Notes: a model not told the origin generated them from the letters alone. Counted from the first letter of the stretch, positions 17,683-27,065 are shown. The stretch: DNA of 64,000 bases from Flavobacterium sp. ASV13 (GCF_000745775.1 NZ_JQJY01000003.1:372001-436000); one strand, 5' to 3'. Made by a program: numbers and translations.

Positions 17683-20598
17683 TTATTTCAGGCAATCCTT
17701 TAAAATAGTCACGGGATGCATGGCTTTTCTACTCGTTCCGTCAAAAATCTGATGACGACAACTGGTTCCTGCAGCGGCAATTTCAGTTGATAATTCTGTT
17801 GTCCTGATTTTCGGGAACAACGTATCTTCTCCCATCTGCATACTTATTTCGTAATGTTCTTTTTCGTATCCAAATGAACCCGCCATTCCGCAACATCCAG
17901 AATTGTAAATCGTAACCGTATTATTTTTTGGAACATTCAGCATCGCAAAAGACGCTTCAACTGTACTTAACGACTTTTGATAACAATGTCCATGAATTTT
18001 GATATTTTTCTCTTTTTCAGAAAATTGTCCCGAATGAATTTTTCCGTTTGTAATTTCTCTTTTGAAAAATTCCTCAACTGTAAACGTATTTTTGGCTAAT
18101 TTTTCAGCACTTTCTTTATCACCGGCTAATCGCAAATATTCATCTCTAAAAGTTAATATTGCAGAAGGTTCAATTCCGATTAAAGGCGTGTTTTCAGAAA
18201 TTATATTTTTGAACGTATTGACATTTTTATTGGCAATTTCCTGCGCTTCTTCCAGAAAACCTTTTGAGATAAAAGCCCTTCCGCTTTCTTCGTGATCGAT
18301 TATAATTACGTTGTAACCTAATTTCGTAAACAATTCGTAGGCATCAATTCCGACTGAAACATCATAATAATTGGTAAATTCATCACAAAAAAGATAAATG
18401 CTGCCGTTTTCAAAAGAATCCGCTGTATTAAGCTTTTTATTCTTTTCGTACCATTTTCTAAAAGTCTTTGGAGCCAATAAAGGCACTTGTCTTTCAGGTG
18501 CAATTCCCATACGTTTTTTAACAAATGAAAGATTGGAAACCCAATTGGTAACAGATGGCGCAATACTTCCAAATTCATTTAGTTTAGAATTGAAAGCAAA
18601 TATTTTATTTCGGAAAGAAAATCCGTTTGCTTTTTGATATTGGTATAAAAATTCGGCTTTTAAAGTCGCTACGTCTACATTACTTGGACATTCGCTTGCG
18701 CAGGCTTTACAGCTTACACATAATTCAAAAACCTTATATAATTCTTCGTGATCGAATTTATTTTCTTTTTCTGAATTTGTTAGATATTCACGTAAAGCAT
18801 TCGCACGTGCACGCGTAGTATCTTTTTCATTTCTTGTGGCACGATAACTCGGACATAAAGTTCCGCCCGCCGAAGGCAATTTGCGGCAATCTCCAGAACC
18901 ATTACATTTTTCGGCAGCACGCAAAACCCCTAAACTATCCGAGAAATCCTGAATCGTTTTAATCTCTGGTTCTACCCTTCCTGCTTCAAAACGAAGATTT
19001 TCATCCATTTTGGAAGCATTTACGATTTTCCCAACATTCAAAATGGTATTAGGATCAAATGCTTTTTTAATTCGTTTTAGCAGTTCGTAATTTTTATCGC
19101 CAATCATAAAAGGCAGAAACTCTCCTCTTAAAATTCCGTCGCCATGTTCACCACTTAACGAACCTCTGTATCTTTTCACCAAATGCGCTACTTCAGTAGA
19201 TAAATTTCTAAACTGATGCAAGCCTTCTTTTGTTTTCAAATTTATTTTCGGACGCAAATGCAGCTCTCCCGCTCCGGCATGCGCATAATAAATCGCGCTT
19301 TGTCCGTGTCTTTCCATCATTGCCGTAAAATCAGCAATATAATTAGGAAGATCGCTCAATTCTACCGCTGTATCTTCAATAGAATCAGCTGCTTTGTCGT
19401 CTCCAACAATACTTCCTAAAAGTCCCAGACCTGCTTTTCTTACCTCATTTACTTTATCAATATCTTCTCCGTAAATTTTTGGCAAGGCATATCCAAAGTT
19501 ATTATCCTGTAGTTCTTTAATTAATGCATCGGCCTGTAGTTCGGCATCTTCCATACTAATGTGTGATCCAACTTCAAGCATAATAACTGCTTTTGGTTCA
19601 CCCACAATAAAAAATCGGTTTTTAGCTTGCTCTCTGTTGGTTTTGGTACAATCTAAAATTGTATCATCCATCATTTCGCAAGTGTACAAATGATGTTTCA
19701 TTGCGGTAACGACTGCTTCTAAACTTTCCTGAATGGTATTAAAATGCGCCACAACCATAATATTATTGGTTGGCGGTAAATCGTCTACTTTTAAAGTTAT
19801 CTCTGTCGTAAATGCCAAAGTTCCTTCACTTCCGCAAAGCAATTTTCCTAAATTGATTGTATCTTCTGTACCCGAAAAAAGTTTTGATTTCAGTAAAGCA
19901 TCAATCGCATAACCCGTATTTCGTCTGTGAATTTCTGGTTTTGGAAACTCTTTTAAAATTTCTTTCTGATTTTCTTCGTTTGAAAGTTCTTCGTAAATTG
20001 TTTTGTAGATTTTACTTTCTAAAGAATCTCCTTTTGTTTTCTCAATAAATGCTGCAGAAGTTAAATCTTTAAAAACCGCAATACTTCCGTCACTTAAAAC
20101 TGCTTTTATTTCGACTATTTTATCTCTAGTAACGCCATAGCGAATTGAAGTTGTTCCAGATGAATTATTTCCAACCATTCCTCCAATCATACATCTATTG
20201 GTTGTTGAAGTCGTTGGCGCAAAAAACAATCCGTGCGGTTTTAAATACAAATTCAATTCATCGCGAATTACTCCGGGCTGTACTGTAATGGTTTTCTTTT
20301 CGGCATCAAAAGAAACAATTTTGGTAAAATGTTTAGAAACGTCTACAATAATTCCGTTTCCAACTGTTTGTCCCGCCAGAGAAGTTCCTGCCGTTCTTGG
20401 TGTTATTGAAATATTATTTTCTGACGCAAAGCGAATAATTTTTACAATATCTTCTTCAGTTTTAGGAATAGCAACGGCTTCCGGCATAATTCTATAAGCA
20501 GAAGCATCTGTGGCATACAGTTTTTTATGAAGATCATCATAAAAAAGAGTTCCTTCTAAGGAATCTGATAGTTGTTGTAATTGAATTAAATCAGGCAT
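17683..20598 (-). CDS. FAD/iron-sulfur oxidoreductase, D-lactate dehydrogenase-like (GlcD-GlpC fusion)
   Basis: A 971-residue two-part protein with no signal peptide. The N-terminal half has a PCMH-type FAD domain (about 15-215; RTAGTSLAGQTVGNG and GGMVGNNSSGT) and an FAD-oxidase C domain with SGEHGDG (to about 510). The C-terminal half has a cysteine set CNGSGDC...GGTLCPSYR (about 564-590), a 4Fe-4S motif CVSCKACASECP (about 625-640) and heterodisulfide-reductase-type CCG segments (SGCCGMAGSFG; GTSCRHQI). This matches membrane-associated Dld/glycolate-oxidase fusions that pass electrons to quinone. Between MurNAc genes, D-lactate released by MurQ is the likely substrate; 2-hydroxyglutarate or glycolate are alternatives. 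Confidence 0.85.
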   Translation of the reverse strand: MPDLIQLQQLSDSLEGTLFYDDLHKKLYATDASAYRIMPEAVAIPKTEEDIVKIIRFASENNISITPRTAGTSLAGQTVGNGIIVDVSKHFTKIVSFDAEKKTITVQPGVIRDELNLYLKPHGLFFAPTTSTTNRCMIGGMVGNNSSGTTSIRYGVTRDKIVEIKAVLSDGSIAVFKDLTSAAFIEKTKGDSLESKIYKTIYEELSNEENQKEILKEFPKPEIHRRNTGYAIDALLKSKLFSGTEDTINLGKLLCGSEGTLAFTTEITLKVDDLPPTNNIMVVAHFNTIQESLEAVVTAMKHHLYTCEMMDDTILDCTKTNREQAKNRFFIVGEPKAVIMLEVGSHISMEDAELQADALIKELQDNNFGYALPKIYGEDIDKVNEVRKAGLGLLGSIVGDDKAADSIEDTAVELSDLPNYIADFTAMMERHGQSAIYYAHAGAGELHLRPKINLKTKEGLHQFRNLSTEVAHLVKRYRGSLSGEHGDGILRGEFLPFMIGDKNYELLKRIKKAFDPNTILNVGKIVNASKMDENLRFEAGRVEPEIKTIQDFSDSLGVLRAAEKCNGSGDCRKLPSAGGTLCPSYRATRNEKDTTRARANALREYLTNSEKENKFDHEELYKVFELCVSCKACASECPSNVDVATLKAEFLYQYQKANGFSFRNKIFAFNSKLNEFGSIAPSVTNWVSNLSFVKKRMGIAPERQVPLLAPKTFRKWYEKNKKLNTADSFENGSIYLFCDEFTNYYDVSVGIDAYELFTKLGYNVIIIDHEESGRAFISKGFLEEAQEIANKNVNTFKNIISENTPLIGIEPSAILTFRDEYLRLAGDKESAEKLAKNTFTVEEFFKREITNGKIHSGQFSEKEKNIKIHGHCYQKSLSTVEASFAMLNVPKNNTVTIYNSGCCGMAGSFGYEKEHYEISMQMGEDTLFPKIRTTELSTEIAAAGTSCRHQIFDGTSRKAMHPVTILKDCLK

Positions 20599-20658
20599 TA
20601 TTGGGTTGTATTGCTTTTGGAAGTTAATTTGAAAGTCGATATTGGCTGTATAATTTTA

Positions 20659-20689
20659 AACCTGACGGAATTTAAAATCCCGCCAGGTT
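20659..20689 (-). terminator. hairpin/terminator after nagB-lmbE
   Basis: Arms AACCTGACGGAATTT and AAATCCCGCCAGGTT pair with two G-U-type mismatches. The hairpin lies 21 bp beyond the nagB stop and 61 bp before the next gene's start on the minus strand, followed by TTTAAAATTA. It is likely a partial terminator; the sequence is of the same kind as the 16711-16736 hairpin. Confidence 0.55.
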
Positions 20690-20709
20690 CTTTCATACAA
20701 GCATACTAA

Positions 20710-22638
20710 TTAATAATCAAAACGTTTGAAAGCCTCGATAGCTTCGTATTCTGCTAATCCTAATTTATCGTAAAGAATCGCAGTGTTTTTATTTCGGTCT
20801 TCGGCTCTAACCCAGAATTCTCTTGAATCATTTCCTTGGAACATAACTCGGTCTTTTTGAGATTGATGGTATAAAATCGCGTGACGTTTCAACAATACTT
20901 CTGAAGGGCTTAAAGGAACAGCCATGTCAATTTCATGAATATCCCATTCGTGCCAAGCTCCTCTGTATAACCATAACCAACAGTCGTCCATGTATTTTTC
21001 TGGTTTCAATTCTTTCATGGCTGCAAAAATCGCATTCAGACATACTTCATGCGTTCCATGTGGATCTGCCAAATCTCCAGCTGCAAATACCTGATGTGGT
21101 TTTATTCTTGCGATGATTTCTTTTACAATAGCAATATCTTCTGGTCCTAACGGATTCTTTTTTACCTGTCCTGTTTCATAAAACGGAAGATCTAAAAAGT
21201 GTGTGTTTTCATCTTTTAGGCCGATGTATCTTGTTGCTGCATAAGATTCTCTTCTTCTGATTAATCCTTTTAGTTTTCTAACTTCTAGAGAATCAATCTG
21301 ATTTTCTGATTTCTTGTTCAAAAACTCAATAACCGATTTGAAGTTGATATCTTTTGGAAGATTTTCTCCAGCAAAGTCGTTGCAAACTTCAGCGAACTTC
21401 AATGCTTCGTCATCAGTAACGGCAATATTTCCAGAAGTCTGATATACAACATGCACATCGTGTCCTTGTTTGATCAATTTTGAAAAAGTTCCCCCCATAG
21501 AAATCACATCATCATCTGGATGCGGACTGAAAAGAATCACTCTTTTCTTGGCTGGATTGGCTCTTTCCGGACGATGTGAATCGTCTGTATTTGGCTTTCC
21601 TCCTGGCCATCCTGTAATGGTGTGCTGCAGAACGTTGAACATATTGATGTTCAAATCGTAAGCAGAACCTTCCTGCGCCAAAAGATCAGACATTCCGTTA
21701 TTATTGTAATCTCTATCAGTAAGTTTTAAAATGGATTGTTTCGTTTTTTTACAAAGCCAAACGATAGCTTTACTTTTTAATTCTTCTGTCCAGATGCATT
21801 CTCCAACCAGCCAAGGCGTTTTAAAACGAGTTAATTCTGAAGCTGCAGACTGATCCAATACGAAAGTTGCATTTGGATGATTTTGTAGAAACGTTGCAGG
21901 AACATCAGAACTTATTTCGCCTTGAATTGTTCTCTTAATAATAGAAGCTTTGTTTTGCCCCCAAGCCATTAATACGATTCGTTTTGATTTCATAATGGTT
22001 GAAACTCCCATCGTGATCGCACGTTTTGGTACATTGTCAATTCCATTAAAATCAGAAGAAGCATCAACTCTTGTAATATGATCCAATGTAATGATTCGTG
22101 TTCCTGAATTGATGTGCGAACCCGGCTCGTTGAAACCAACGTGACCTGTACGACCAATTCCTAATAATTGAAAATCTAAACCTCCAGCTTGTTTAATGTT
22201 CATTTCGTAATCGATACAATATTGATTCAATTCATCAATTGCAACTGTACCGTCAGGAATATTAATATTTTCAGGCTTAATATCAATGTGATTAAAAAGA
22301 TGCTGATGCATGAAGTAATGGTAACTTTGGCGATTTTCTTTATTCATTGGATAATATTCATCCAAATTAAAAGTAATTACATTGCTAAAGCTTAATCCTT
22401 CTTCTCTGTGCATTCTCACTAGTTCTTCATAAACCTTTATAGGAGAAGAACCTGTTGCCAGACCTAATACACAGGATTCATTTGTAGCTTGTTTTAAACG
22501 TATTAATTCAGCTATTTCTTGAGCGACATTTTTTGAAGCTGTAGCAGAACTTTCAAAGATTACATTATGATTTTTCTCAAATCGGGTTTCTTCAAATTTT
22601 CCTGGTATGTCGTAAGCCAAAGAAGTAGTGGTTTTCAT
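20710..22638 (-). CDS. nagB: glucosamine-6-phosphate deaminase fused to LmbE/PIG-L deacetylase domain
   Basis: A 642-residue cytoplasmic fusion. The N-terminal part (about 20-290) is NagB: LGLATGSSP phosphate loop, FNLDEYYPM, and GIGRTGHVGFNEPGS. In E. coli NagB the equivalent loop carries the catalytic Asp-x-His; here His and Glu remain but the Asp position is Thr. The C-terminal part (about 370-640) is a PIG-L/LmbE-like zinc deacetylase domain with PHPDDD and DPHGTHE metal motifs. NagB turns GlcN-6-P into fructose-6-P and ammonia; the role of the second domain is unproved, though deacetylation of an amino sugar is attractive. Similar fusions occur in Bacteroides. It follows deoR and has a candidate operator and -7 TATATTTG upstream. 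Confidence 0.88.
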   Translation of the reverse strand: MKTTTSLAYDIPGKFEETRFEKNHNVIFESSATASKNVAQEIAELIRLKQATNESCVLGLATGSSPIKVYEELVRMHREEGLSFSNVITFNLDEYYPMNKENRQSYHYFMHQHLFNHIDIKPENINIPDGTVAIDELNQYCIDYEMNIKQAGGLDFQLLGIGRTGHVGFNEPGSHINSGTRIITLDHITRVDASSDFNGIDNVPKRAITMGVSTIMKSKRIVLMAWGQNKASIIKRTIQGEISSDVPATFLQNHPNATFVLDQSAASELTRFKTPWLVGECIWTEELKSKAIVWLCKKTKQSILKLTDRDYNNNGMSDLLAQEGSAYDLNINMFNVLQHTITGWPGGKPNTDDSHRPERANPAKKRVILFSPHPDDDVISMGGTFSKLIKQGHDVHVVYQTSGNIAVTDDEALKFAEVCNDFAGENLPKDINFKSVIEFLNKKSENQIDSLEVRKLKGLIRRRESYAATRYIGLKDENTHFLDLPFYETGQVKKNPLGPEDIAIVKEIIARIKPHQVFAAGDLADPHGTHEVCLNAIFAAMKELKPEKYMDDCWLWLYRGAWHEWDIHEIDMAVPLSPSEVLLKRHAILYHQSQKDRVMFQGNDSREFWVRAEDRNKNTAILYDKLGLAEYEAIEAFKRFDY

Positions 22639-22670
22639 AATATATCTATATAGTTAAAATTTAGTTTTAA

Positions 22671-22697
22671 CAAATATATAGAACAAAAACAGAACAA
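22671..22697 (-). promoter_or_regulatory. candidate promoter of nagB-lmbE
   Basis: The minus strand carries TATATTTG (22671-22678), a full match to TAnnTTTG, with a TTG 16 bp upstream (22695-22697). It is 32 bp ahead of the start codon and downstream of the putative operator at 22741-22759. Confidence 0.5.
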
Positions 22698-22705
22698 TTA
22701 CATTA

Positions 22706-22759
22706 TTTTGCGTTATTTAACAAAATAAAATTAAAAACATGCAAAAACATGCAAAAATT
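22706..22759. promoter_or_regulatory. candidate DeoR operator region, nagB side
   Basis: GCAAAAACATGCAAAAATT (22741-22759) is the exact reverse complement of 23656-23674 in the deoR-susC gap. The word TTTTGCGTTATTT (22706-22718) also recurs there (23669-23681) in the same orientation. Two direct GCAAAAA units and the palindrome ATTTTG...CAAAAT (22705-22726) suggest repeated protein binding. DeoR-family proteins commonly bind such repeats; binding here is inferred. Confidence 0.55.
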
Positions 22760-22777
22760 GAAATATGAAAATGAAAA

Positions 22778-23527
22778 TTACAGTATAAGTACTCCGGATT
22801 TTCTATATTCTTCCAATCTGTTATCATTAGGATCAAGATCAGTAACTATAGTATCCAATTGTGTAAGATCACAAACACCATGTGCCATTTTAGTATTTAA
22901 TTTATCCGAAGAAAACATTGAAACTACCTTATCAGAAGCTTCTATCATAGCTTTTTTGACAATTGAAATCTCATAACCAATTTCCGTCAAGCCTTGTTTT
23001 ATATTAATACTACTTGCACCGATAAAGCAAATATCGGCTTTAATTTTGGACACAACCTGAATTACATCCATACCAATAGTTACCATTGCGTTTTTTTGCA
23101 TTTTTCCACCAATAAATATTAAATCTATATTTGGATGCTGTGATAATTGCATGGCAATTGGAAGACTATAAGTATAAATAGTAGCTTTTAAATTGGCTGG
23201 AATTAACTTTGCAAAAACCAAATTTGTGCTTCCTCCACTCATTATAATAACCTGGTCATCACGAAGTAAAGACAATGCTTTTGTCACAATTTTAGTTTTT
23301 TCCTCCTCTTCTGCAATATATATATCAAATACATTAGCAGATTTTTCTGATACCTGAACTGCTCCGCCATATACTTTCACTAACAGCTTTTTACTGTCAA
23401 GTTCGTTCAAATCACGACGAATAGTATCTTCAGACAAATCTAAAGCCAAAGCCAAATCTGTTGTGACAACTTTTTGGTCCTCAATTAGCTTTGTCATTAT
23501 GTATTTATGTCTTTCGGCTTTCAGCAT
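22778..23527 (-). CDS. DeoR family transcriptional regulator
   Basis: A 249-residue regulator with an N-terminal DeoR helix-turn-helix (ERHKYIMTKLIEDQKVVTTDLA, then LSEDTIRRDLNEL, residues 5-45) and a sugar-phosphate-isomerase-like sensor domain (about 75-230; IIMSGGSTNL, IFIGGK, FIGASSI). The family usually represses carbohydrate genes until a phosphorylated sugar binds. It lies between nagB and divergent susC, with identical 19-bp sequences in both control regions, so it is the likely local switch and may respond to GlcNAc-6-P, GlcN-6-P or MurNAc-6-P (inference). Confidence 0.9.
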   Translation of the reverse strand: MLKAERHKYIMTKLIEDQKVVTTDLALALDLSEDTIRRDLNELDSKKLLVKVYGGAVQVSEKSANVFDIYIAEEEEKTKIVTKALSLLRDDQVIIMSGGSTNLVFAKLIPANLKATIYTYSLPIAMQLSQHPNIDLIFIGGKMQKNAMVTIGMDVIQVVSKIKADICFIGASSINIKQGLTEIGYEISIVKKAMIEASDKVVSMFSSDKLNTKMAHGVCDLTQLDTIVTDLDPNDNRLEEYRKSGVLIL

Positions 23528-23552
23528 ATTTTTGAAAAGTTAAAATTCAGGA

Positions 23553-23560
23553 CAAATATA
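23553..23560 (-). promoter_or_regulatory. candidate -7 element of deoR
   Basis: TATATTTG on the minus strand, 25 bp before the deoR start codon. The same octamer occurs before nagB and susC. No well-spaced TTG was found. Confidence 0.4.
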
Positions 23561-23655
23561 TCAAATATTTCAATTTATATCCGAAAACTCCTTACAATCT
23601 GCAACAGTACGCAAATTTTAAATTCCAAGTCTTAATTACGAATAATTTAAATATG

Positions 23656-23681
23656 AATTTTTGCATGTTTTTGCGTTATTT
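23656..23681. promoter_or_regulatory. candidate DeoR operator, deoR-susC intergenic
   Basis: AATTTTTGCATGTTTTTGC (23656-23674) matches, in inverted orientation, 19 of 19 bases upstream of nagB; TTTTGCGTTATTT (23669-23681) is a second shared word. A nearby imperfect palindrome TGCAT-TTGT-ATGCA (23713-23726) may be a further half of the operator next to the susC -7 element. Confidence 0.55.
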
Positions 23682-23735
23682 TAGTTAATTTTTGAAAAAA
23701 AAGATTAAATAATGCATTTGTATGCAATAAATAAA

Positions 23736-23743
23736 TATATTTG
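23736..23743 (+). promoter_or_regulatory. candidate -7 element of susC
   Basis: TATATTTG, 31 bp before the preferred susC start at 23775, with TTG at 23718-23720 (15-bp spacing, somewhat short). A promoter here rules out the upstream in-frame start at 23712. Confidence 0.5.
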
Positions 23744-23774
23744 CTCAACAACCATTAAAAAAAACCAGATAATC

Positions 23775-26700
23775 ATGAAAAAATTACTTCTTATTTCATT
23801 ATTGGTTTTGTTTATTCAAACAGCGTTTGGACAAGCAAAAACAATCACTGGAACTGTAAAAAGCAAAACGGACGGAGTTCCAATTCCTGGAGTCACTGTC
23901 GTTATTCAAGGAACATCTAATGGCACCACCACCGATTTTGATGGAAACTACACCATCTCAATCGCGCCAGGAAGAACTTTGAGCTTTAGCTACATGGGAT
24001 TTGAAACCCAATTAATTAAAATTGAGAATCAGCAAAAATTAAATGTCACTCTTTCGGAAACGACTTCAAAATTAGATGAAGTAGTAGTCGTTGGTTTTGC
24101 TTCTCAGAAAAAAACAAACTTAACAGGTGCTGTAGCAAATATCGATGTTGCAAAAACAATCGGAAGCAGACCTTTAACTGATGTCAGCAAAGCATTACAG
24201 GGAACTACACCTGGTGTAAATGTTAGTTTTAACTCAGGAAATATTAATCGTGCTGCCAATATCAATATTCGTGGTGCTGGTACTATTAATGGTTCAGATG
24301 CTCCTTTAATATTAGTTGATGGAGTTCCGACAGATTTGTCTCTTATCAATCCAAATGATATTGCAACGATGTCTGTACTTAAAGATGCCGCTTCTGCTTC
24401 TATCTACGGAGCTCGTGCAGCTTTTGGTGTTGTACTTATTACAACTAAAGGAGGAAAAACTGGAGAAGGAAAAGTAAGATTCTCATATAGTGGAAACACC
24501 GCTTTTGTTAACCCAATTTCTACATTAAAATTCTTAGATCCAACTGATGAGATTCCGGGGTTAATTGCAGCGGGAACACGTACAGATGGTTCTACTCCAG
24601 AGATTTTTGGTCAAAACTATAGCACTTTACTTGCAGGAATTAAAAATTGGAAAGAAAAATACGCAAATAATCGTACCAGTCATGAGATGGTTTATGGAGA
24701 AGACTGGGAAATTAAAAATGGTACGCCATACTTCTACAGAGTTTGGGACGCAAACAAAGAATTATATGCAAAAGATGCACTTCAAACAACACACAATTTA
24801 TCTGCACAAGGTAATTTAGGTGATAAGAGTTCTTTCTTTGCTTCGTTTGCAATTAGCAACCAAGAAGGTATGTTAAGAGTAAACCAGGAACAAAAACAGC
24901 GTATCAATATTAACTTAGGATTTACTACAAAATTAGCTGAATGGCTTACTGGTGACTTCAAAGTAATGTCAATCAACAGTTCTTATGAGCAACCTTTTAA
25001 CTACTATGGTGGTTCTGGTACTGATGATACTGGTTATGGAGGTTATTTTGGATATGCTCTTCGTTGGGGTCAGTATTTTCCGAATTTTGGAACATACAGA
25101 GGATATAATTTCCGTACTGCAGGAGGATATTTATCGAATGCATCAAGAAATGAAAACACTAACCGCAATACTAGATTAAGCGCAAAATTTACGGCTGACA
25201 TTACTAAAGCATTCAATGTAATTGCTGAAGTAAGCAACGTAACGAACTATTCGAACAGAAAACAAAATGGTGGAAAATTCCAGGCTTGGGATAGCTGGTC
25301 TGCGATGCCATATGATGCGACAACAATTCAAACAGCAGTACCTGCAACACTTGAAACAGGAAATGATTTCGTAGGGCAATCAAAATCAGAATCTGCTACA
25401 AATGTTATAAATGTCTATGCTAATTACAAAAAGCAATTGGATAAACATAACTTCAAATTCTTAGGAGGTTTCAACTCTGAGTGGCAAGAATATTCTCGTA
25501 ATTATGCAAGAAGAAATACTCTTTTAGATAAATCAAAACCAGAATTTAACCTTGCAGTAGGTGAACAATTTGTTTCAGGATCAGCAAATAGTTCTTTAAA
25601 TCCAGCAGAAACAACGTATTCAATTGCAGGTTTCTTTGGACGTATCAATTACGATTATAATGGAATTTATTTAGTAGAATTAAATGCTCGTTATGATGGT
25701 TCTTCAAAATTCCCAACAGACCAACAATGGGGCTTCTTCCCTTCTGCTTCTGTAGGATACAAAATTGTGAATGAGAAATTTATGGAAAGTACTCGTTCTT
25801 GGTTAAATGACCTTAAATTACGTGCTTCTATTGGATCAATCGGAAATCAAAACGTAGGAAACAATGCTTTCTTATCTTTATTAAACTCTACAAATCCTTC
25901 TTGGGTAAATAGCGGTTCTACACTTCCTCCTTCTATGAGTTTGCCAACTAACGTTGACCCTGCTTTAACATGGGAAAAAGTATATACAAAAGATGTAGGT
26001 ATTGACATTAAAATATTTGACATGCTTGGTGCTTCGTTTGACTGGTACCAACGTGATACAAAAGGAATGTTAGCTCCAGGTATAACACTTCCAGGATCTT
26101 TTGGTCAGTCGGCTGCACAGACAAACTCAGGAAACATGAGAACAAGAGGATGGGAACTTTCTTTGAACTTTAACAAACAATTAGGCGAAAATGCTTCGGT
26201 ATTTGTTGATGTTGCTTTATCAGATTATCAATCAGTTGTAACGAAATGGAACAACAGTTCTAAATTATTATCTACTTATTATGATGGTTATGAAATTGGA
26301 CAAATCTGGGGACTTACAAGTGACAGACTTCTTCAGGCTGATGACGTAATTACTAATAACGGTAAAACGGTTAATGGTGTTGATTATTCTAAAACAATGC
26401 TTGGTAATTTTAAATACGGAGCTGGTGATGTTCATTATATCGATACAAATGGAGATGGTTCTATATCACGTGGAGCAGGAACTGCAGATGATCATGGAGA
26501 TTTAAGCAAAATTGGTAATTCAACTCCTCGTTACAAATACGGAATTACATTAGGTGGTACATATCGTGGATTTGATGTTTCAGCTTTCTTCCAAGGAGTT
26601 GGTAAACGTGATTACTGGGCTGCTTCTGATGCTGTTTTACCTTTTTATCGTGCACCACAACAGATGTATGCAAACCAAGTTGATTACTGGACACCAGAAA

Positions 26701-27041
26701 ACACAGATGCTTATTTTCCTAATCCTTATTACGGTAGTGAATCAACTGCATTTGGAGGAAGCACAAATGGTATGAATAACTTTGTAACACAAACAAGATA
26801 TTTATTAGATATGTCATACTTCCGTCTTAAAAACTTTAGCCTTGGATATTCTTTACCAGCAAATATTGTGAAAAAAGCCGGGTTAGATAAAGTAAGACTT
26901 TATACTTCAGGTGAAAACATCGTAACATGGAAAGATAAACGTCTTCCTGTTGACCCTGAAATTGATGAAACTGAAGTTTTCTGGGGAAGAGCTTATCCTT
27001 ATACTAAAACATGGTCTTTTGGTGTTGAGCTTTCTTTCTAA
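23775..27041 (+). CDS. susC: SusC/RagA-type TonB-linked outer-membrane transporter (amino-sugar locus)
   Basis: 1088 residues from the preferred ATG at 23775, which begins a standard signal peptide (MKKLLLISLLVLFIQTAFGQ); an upstream ATG at 23712 is in frame but lies before the likely promoter. Parts: carboxypeptidase-D-regulatory-like domain (about 22-98; GTVKSKTDGVPIPGVTVVI), TonB plug (about 105-220; DAASASIYGARAAFGVVLITTK) and the SusC barrel. There is no STN signalling domain, in keeping with control by DeoR rather than by an ECF sigma pair. It imports oligosaccharides with SusD (25 bp downstream). Neighbours point to muropeptides or GlcNAc/MurNAc oligomers as cargo. Confidence 0.95.
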   Translation: MKKLLLISLLVLFIQTAFGQAKTITGTVKSKTDGVPIPGVTVVIQGTSNGTTTDFDGNYTISIAPGRTLSFSYMGFETQLIKIENQQKLNVTLSETTSKLDEVVVVGFASQKKTNLTGAVANIDVAKTIGSRPLTDVSKALQGTTPGVNVSFNSGNINRAANINIRGAGTINGSDAPLILVDGVPTDLSLINPNDIATMSVLKDAASASIYGARAAFGVVLITTKGGKTGEGKVRFSYSGNTAFVNPISTLKFLDPTDEIPGLIAAGTRTDGSTPEIFGQNYSTLLAGIKNWKEKYANNRTSHEMVYGEDWEIKNGTPYFYRVWDANKELYAKDALQTTHNLSAQGNLGDKSSFFASFAISNQEGMLRVNQEQKQRININLGFTTKLAEWLTGDFKVMSINSSYEQPFNYYGGSGTDDTGYGGYFGYALRWGQYFPNFGTYRGYNFRTAGGYLSNASRNENTNRNTRLSAKFTADITKAFNVIAEVSNVTNYSNRKQNGGKFQAWDSWSAMPYDATTIQTAVPATLETGNDFVGQSKSESATNVINVYANYKKQLDKHNFKFLGGFNSEWQEYSRNYARRNTLLDKSKPEFNLAVGEQFVSGSANSSLNPAETTYSIAGFFGRINYDYNGIYLVELNARYDGSSKFPTDQQWGFFPSASVGYKIVNEKFMESTRSWLNDLKLRASIGSIGNQNVGNNAFLSLLNSTNPSWVNSGSTLPPSMSLPTNVDPALTWEKVYTKDVGIDIKIFDMLGASFDWYQRDTKGMLAPGITLPGSFGQSAAQTNSGNMRTRGWELSLNFNKQLGENASVFVDVALSDYQSVVTKWNNSSKLLSTYYDGYEIGQIWGLTSDRLLQADDVITNNGKTVNGVDYSKTMLGNFKYGAGDVHYIDTNGDGSISRGAGTADDHGDLSKIGNSTPRYKYGITLGGTYRGFDVSAFFQGVGKRDYWAASDAVLPFYRAPQQMYANQVDYWTPENTDAYFPNPYYGSESTAFGGSTNGMNNFVTQTRYLLDMSYFRLKNFSLGYSLPANIVKKAGLDKVRLYTSGENIVTWKDKRLPVDPEIDETEVFWGRAYPYTKTWSFGVELSF

Positions 27042-27065
27042 TCCTAATCTTACAAAACTTTTAAA

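Noticed and set aside
23712..23774. Longer N-terminus for susC starting at 23712
   Set aside because: It would put 21 extra residues before a standard signal peptide and lies upstream of the likely -7 element.
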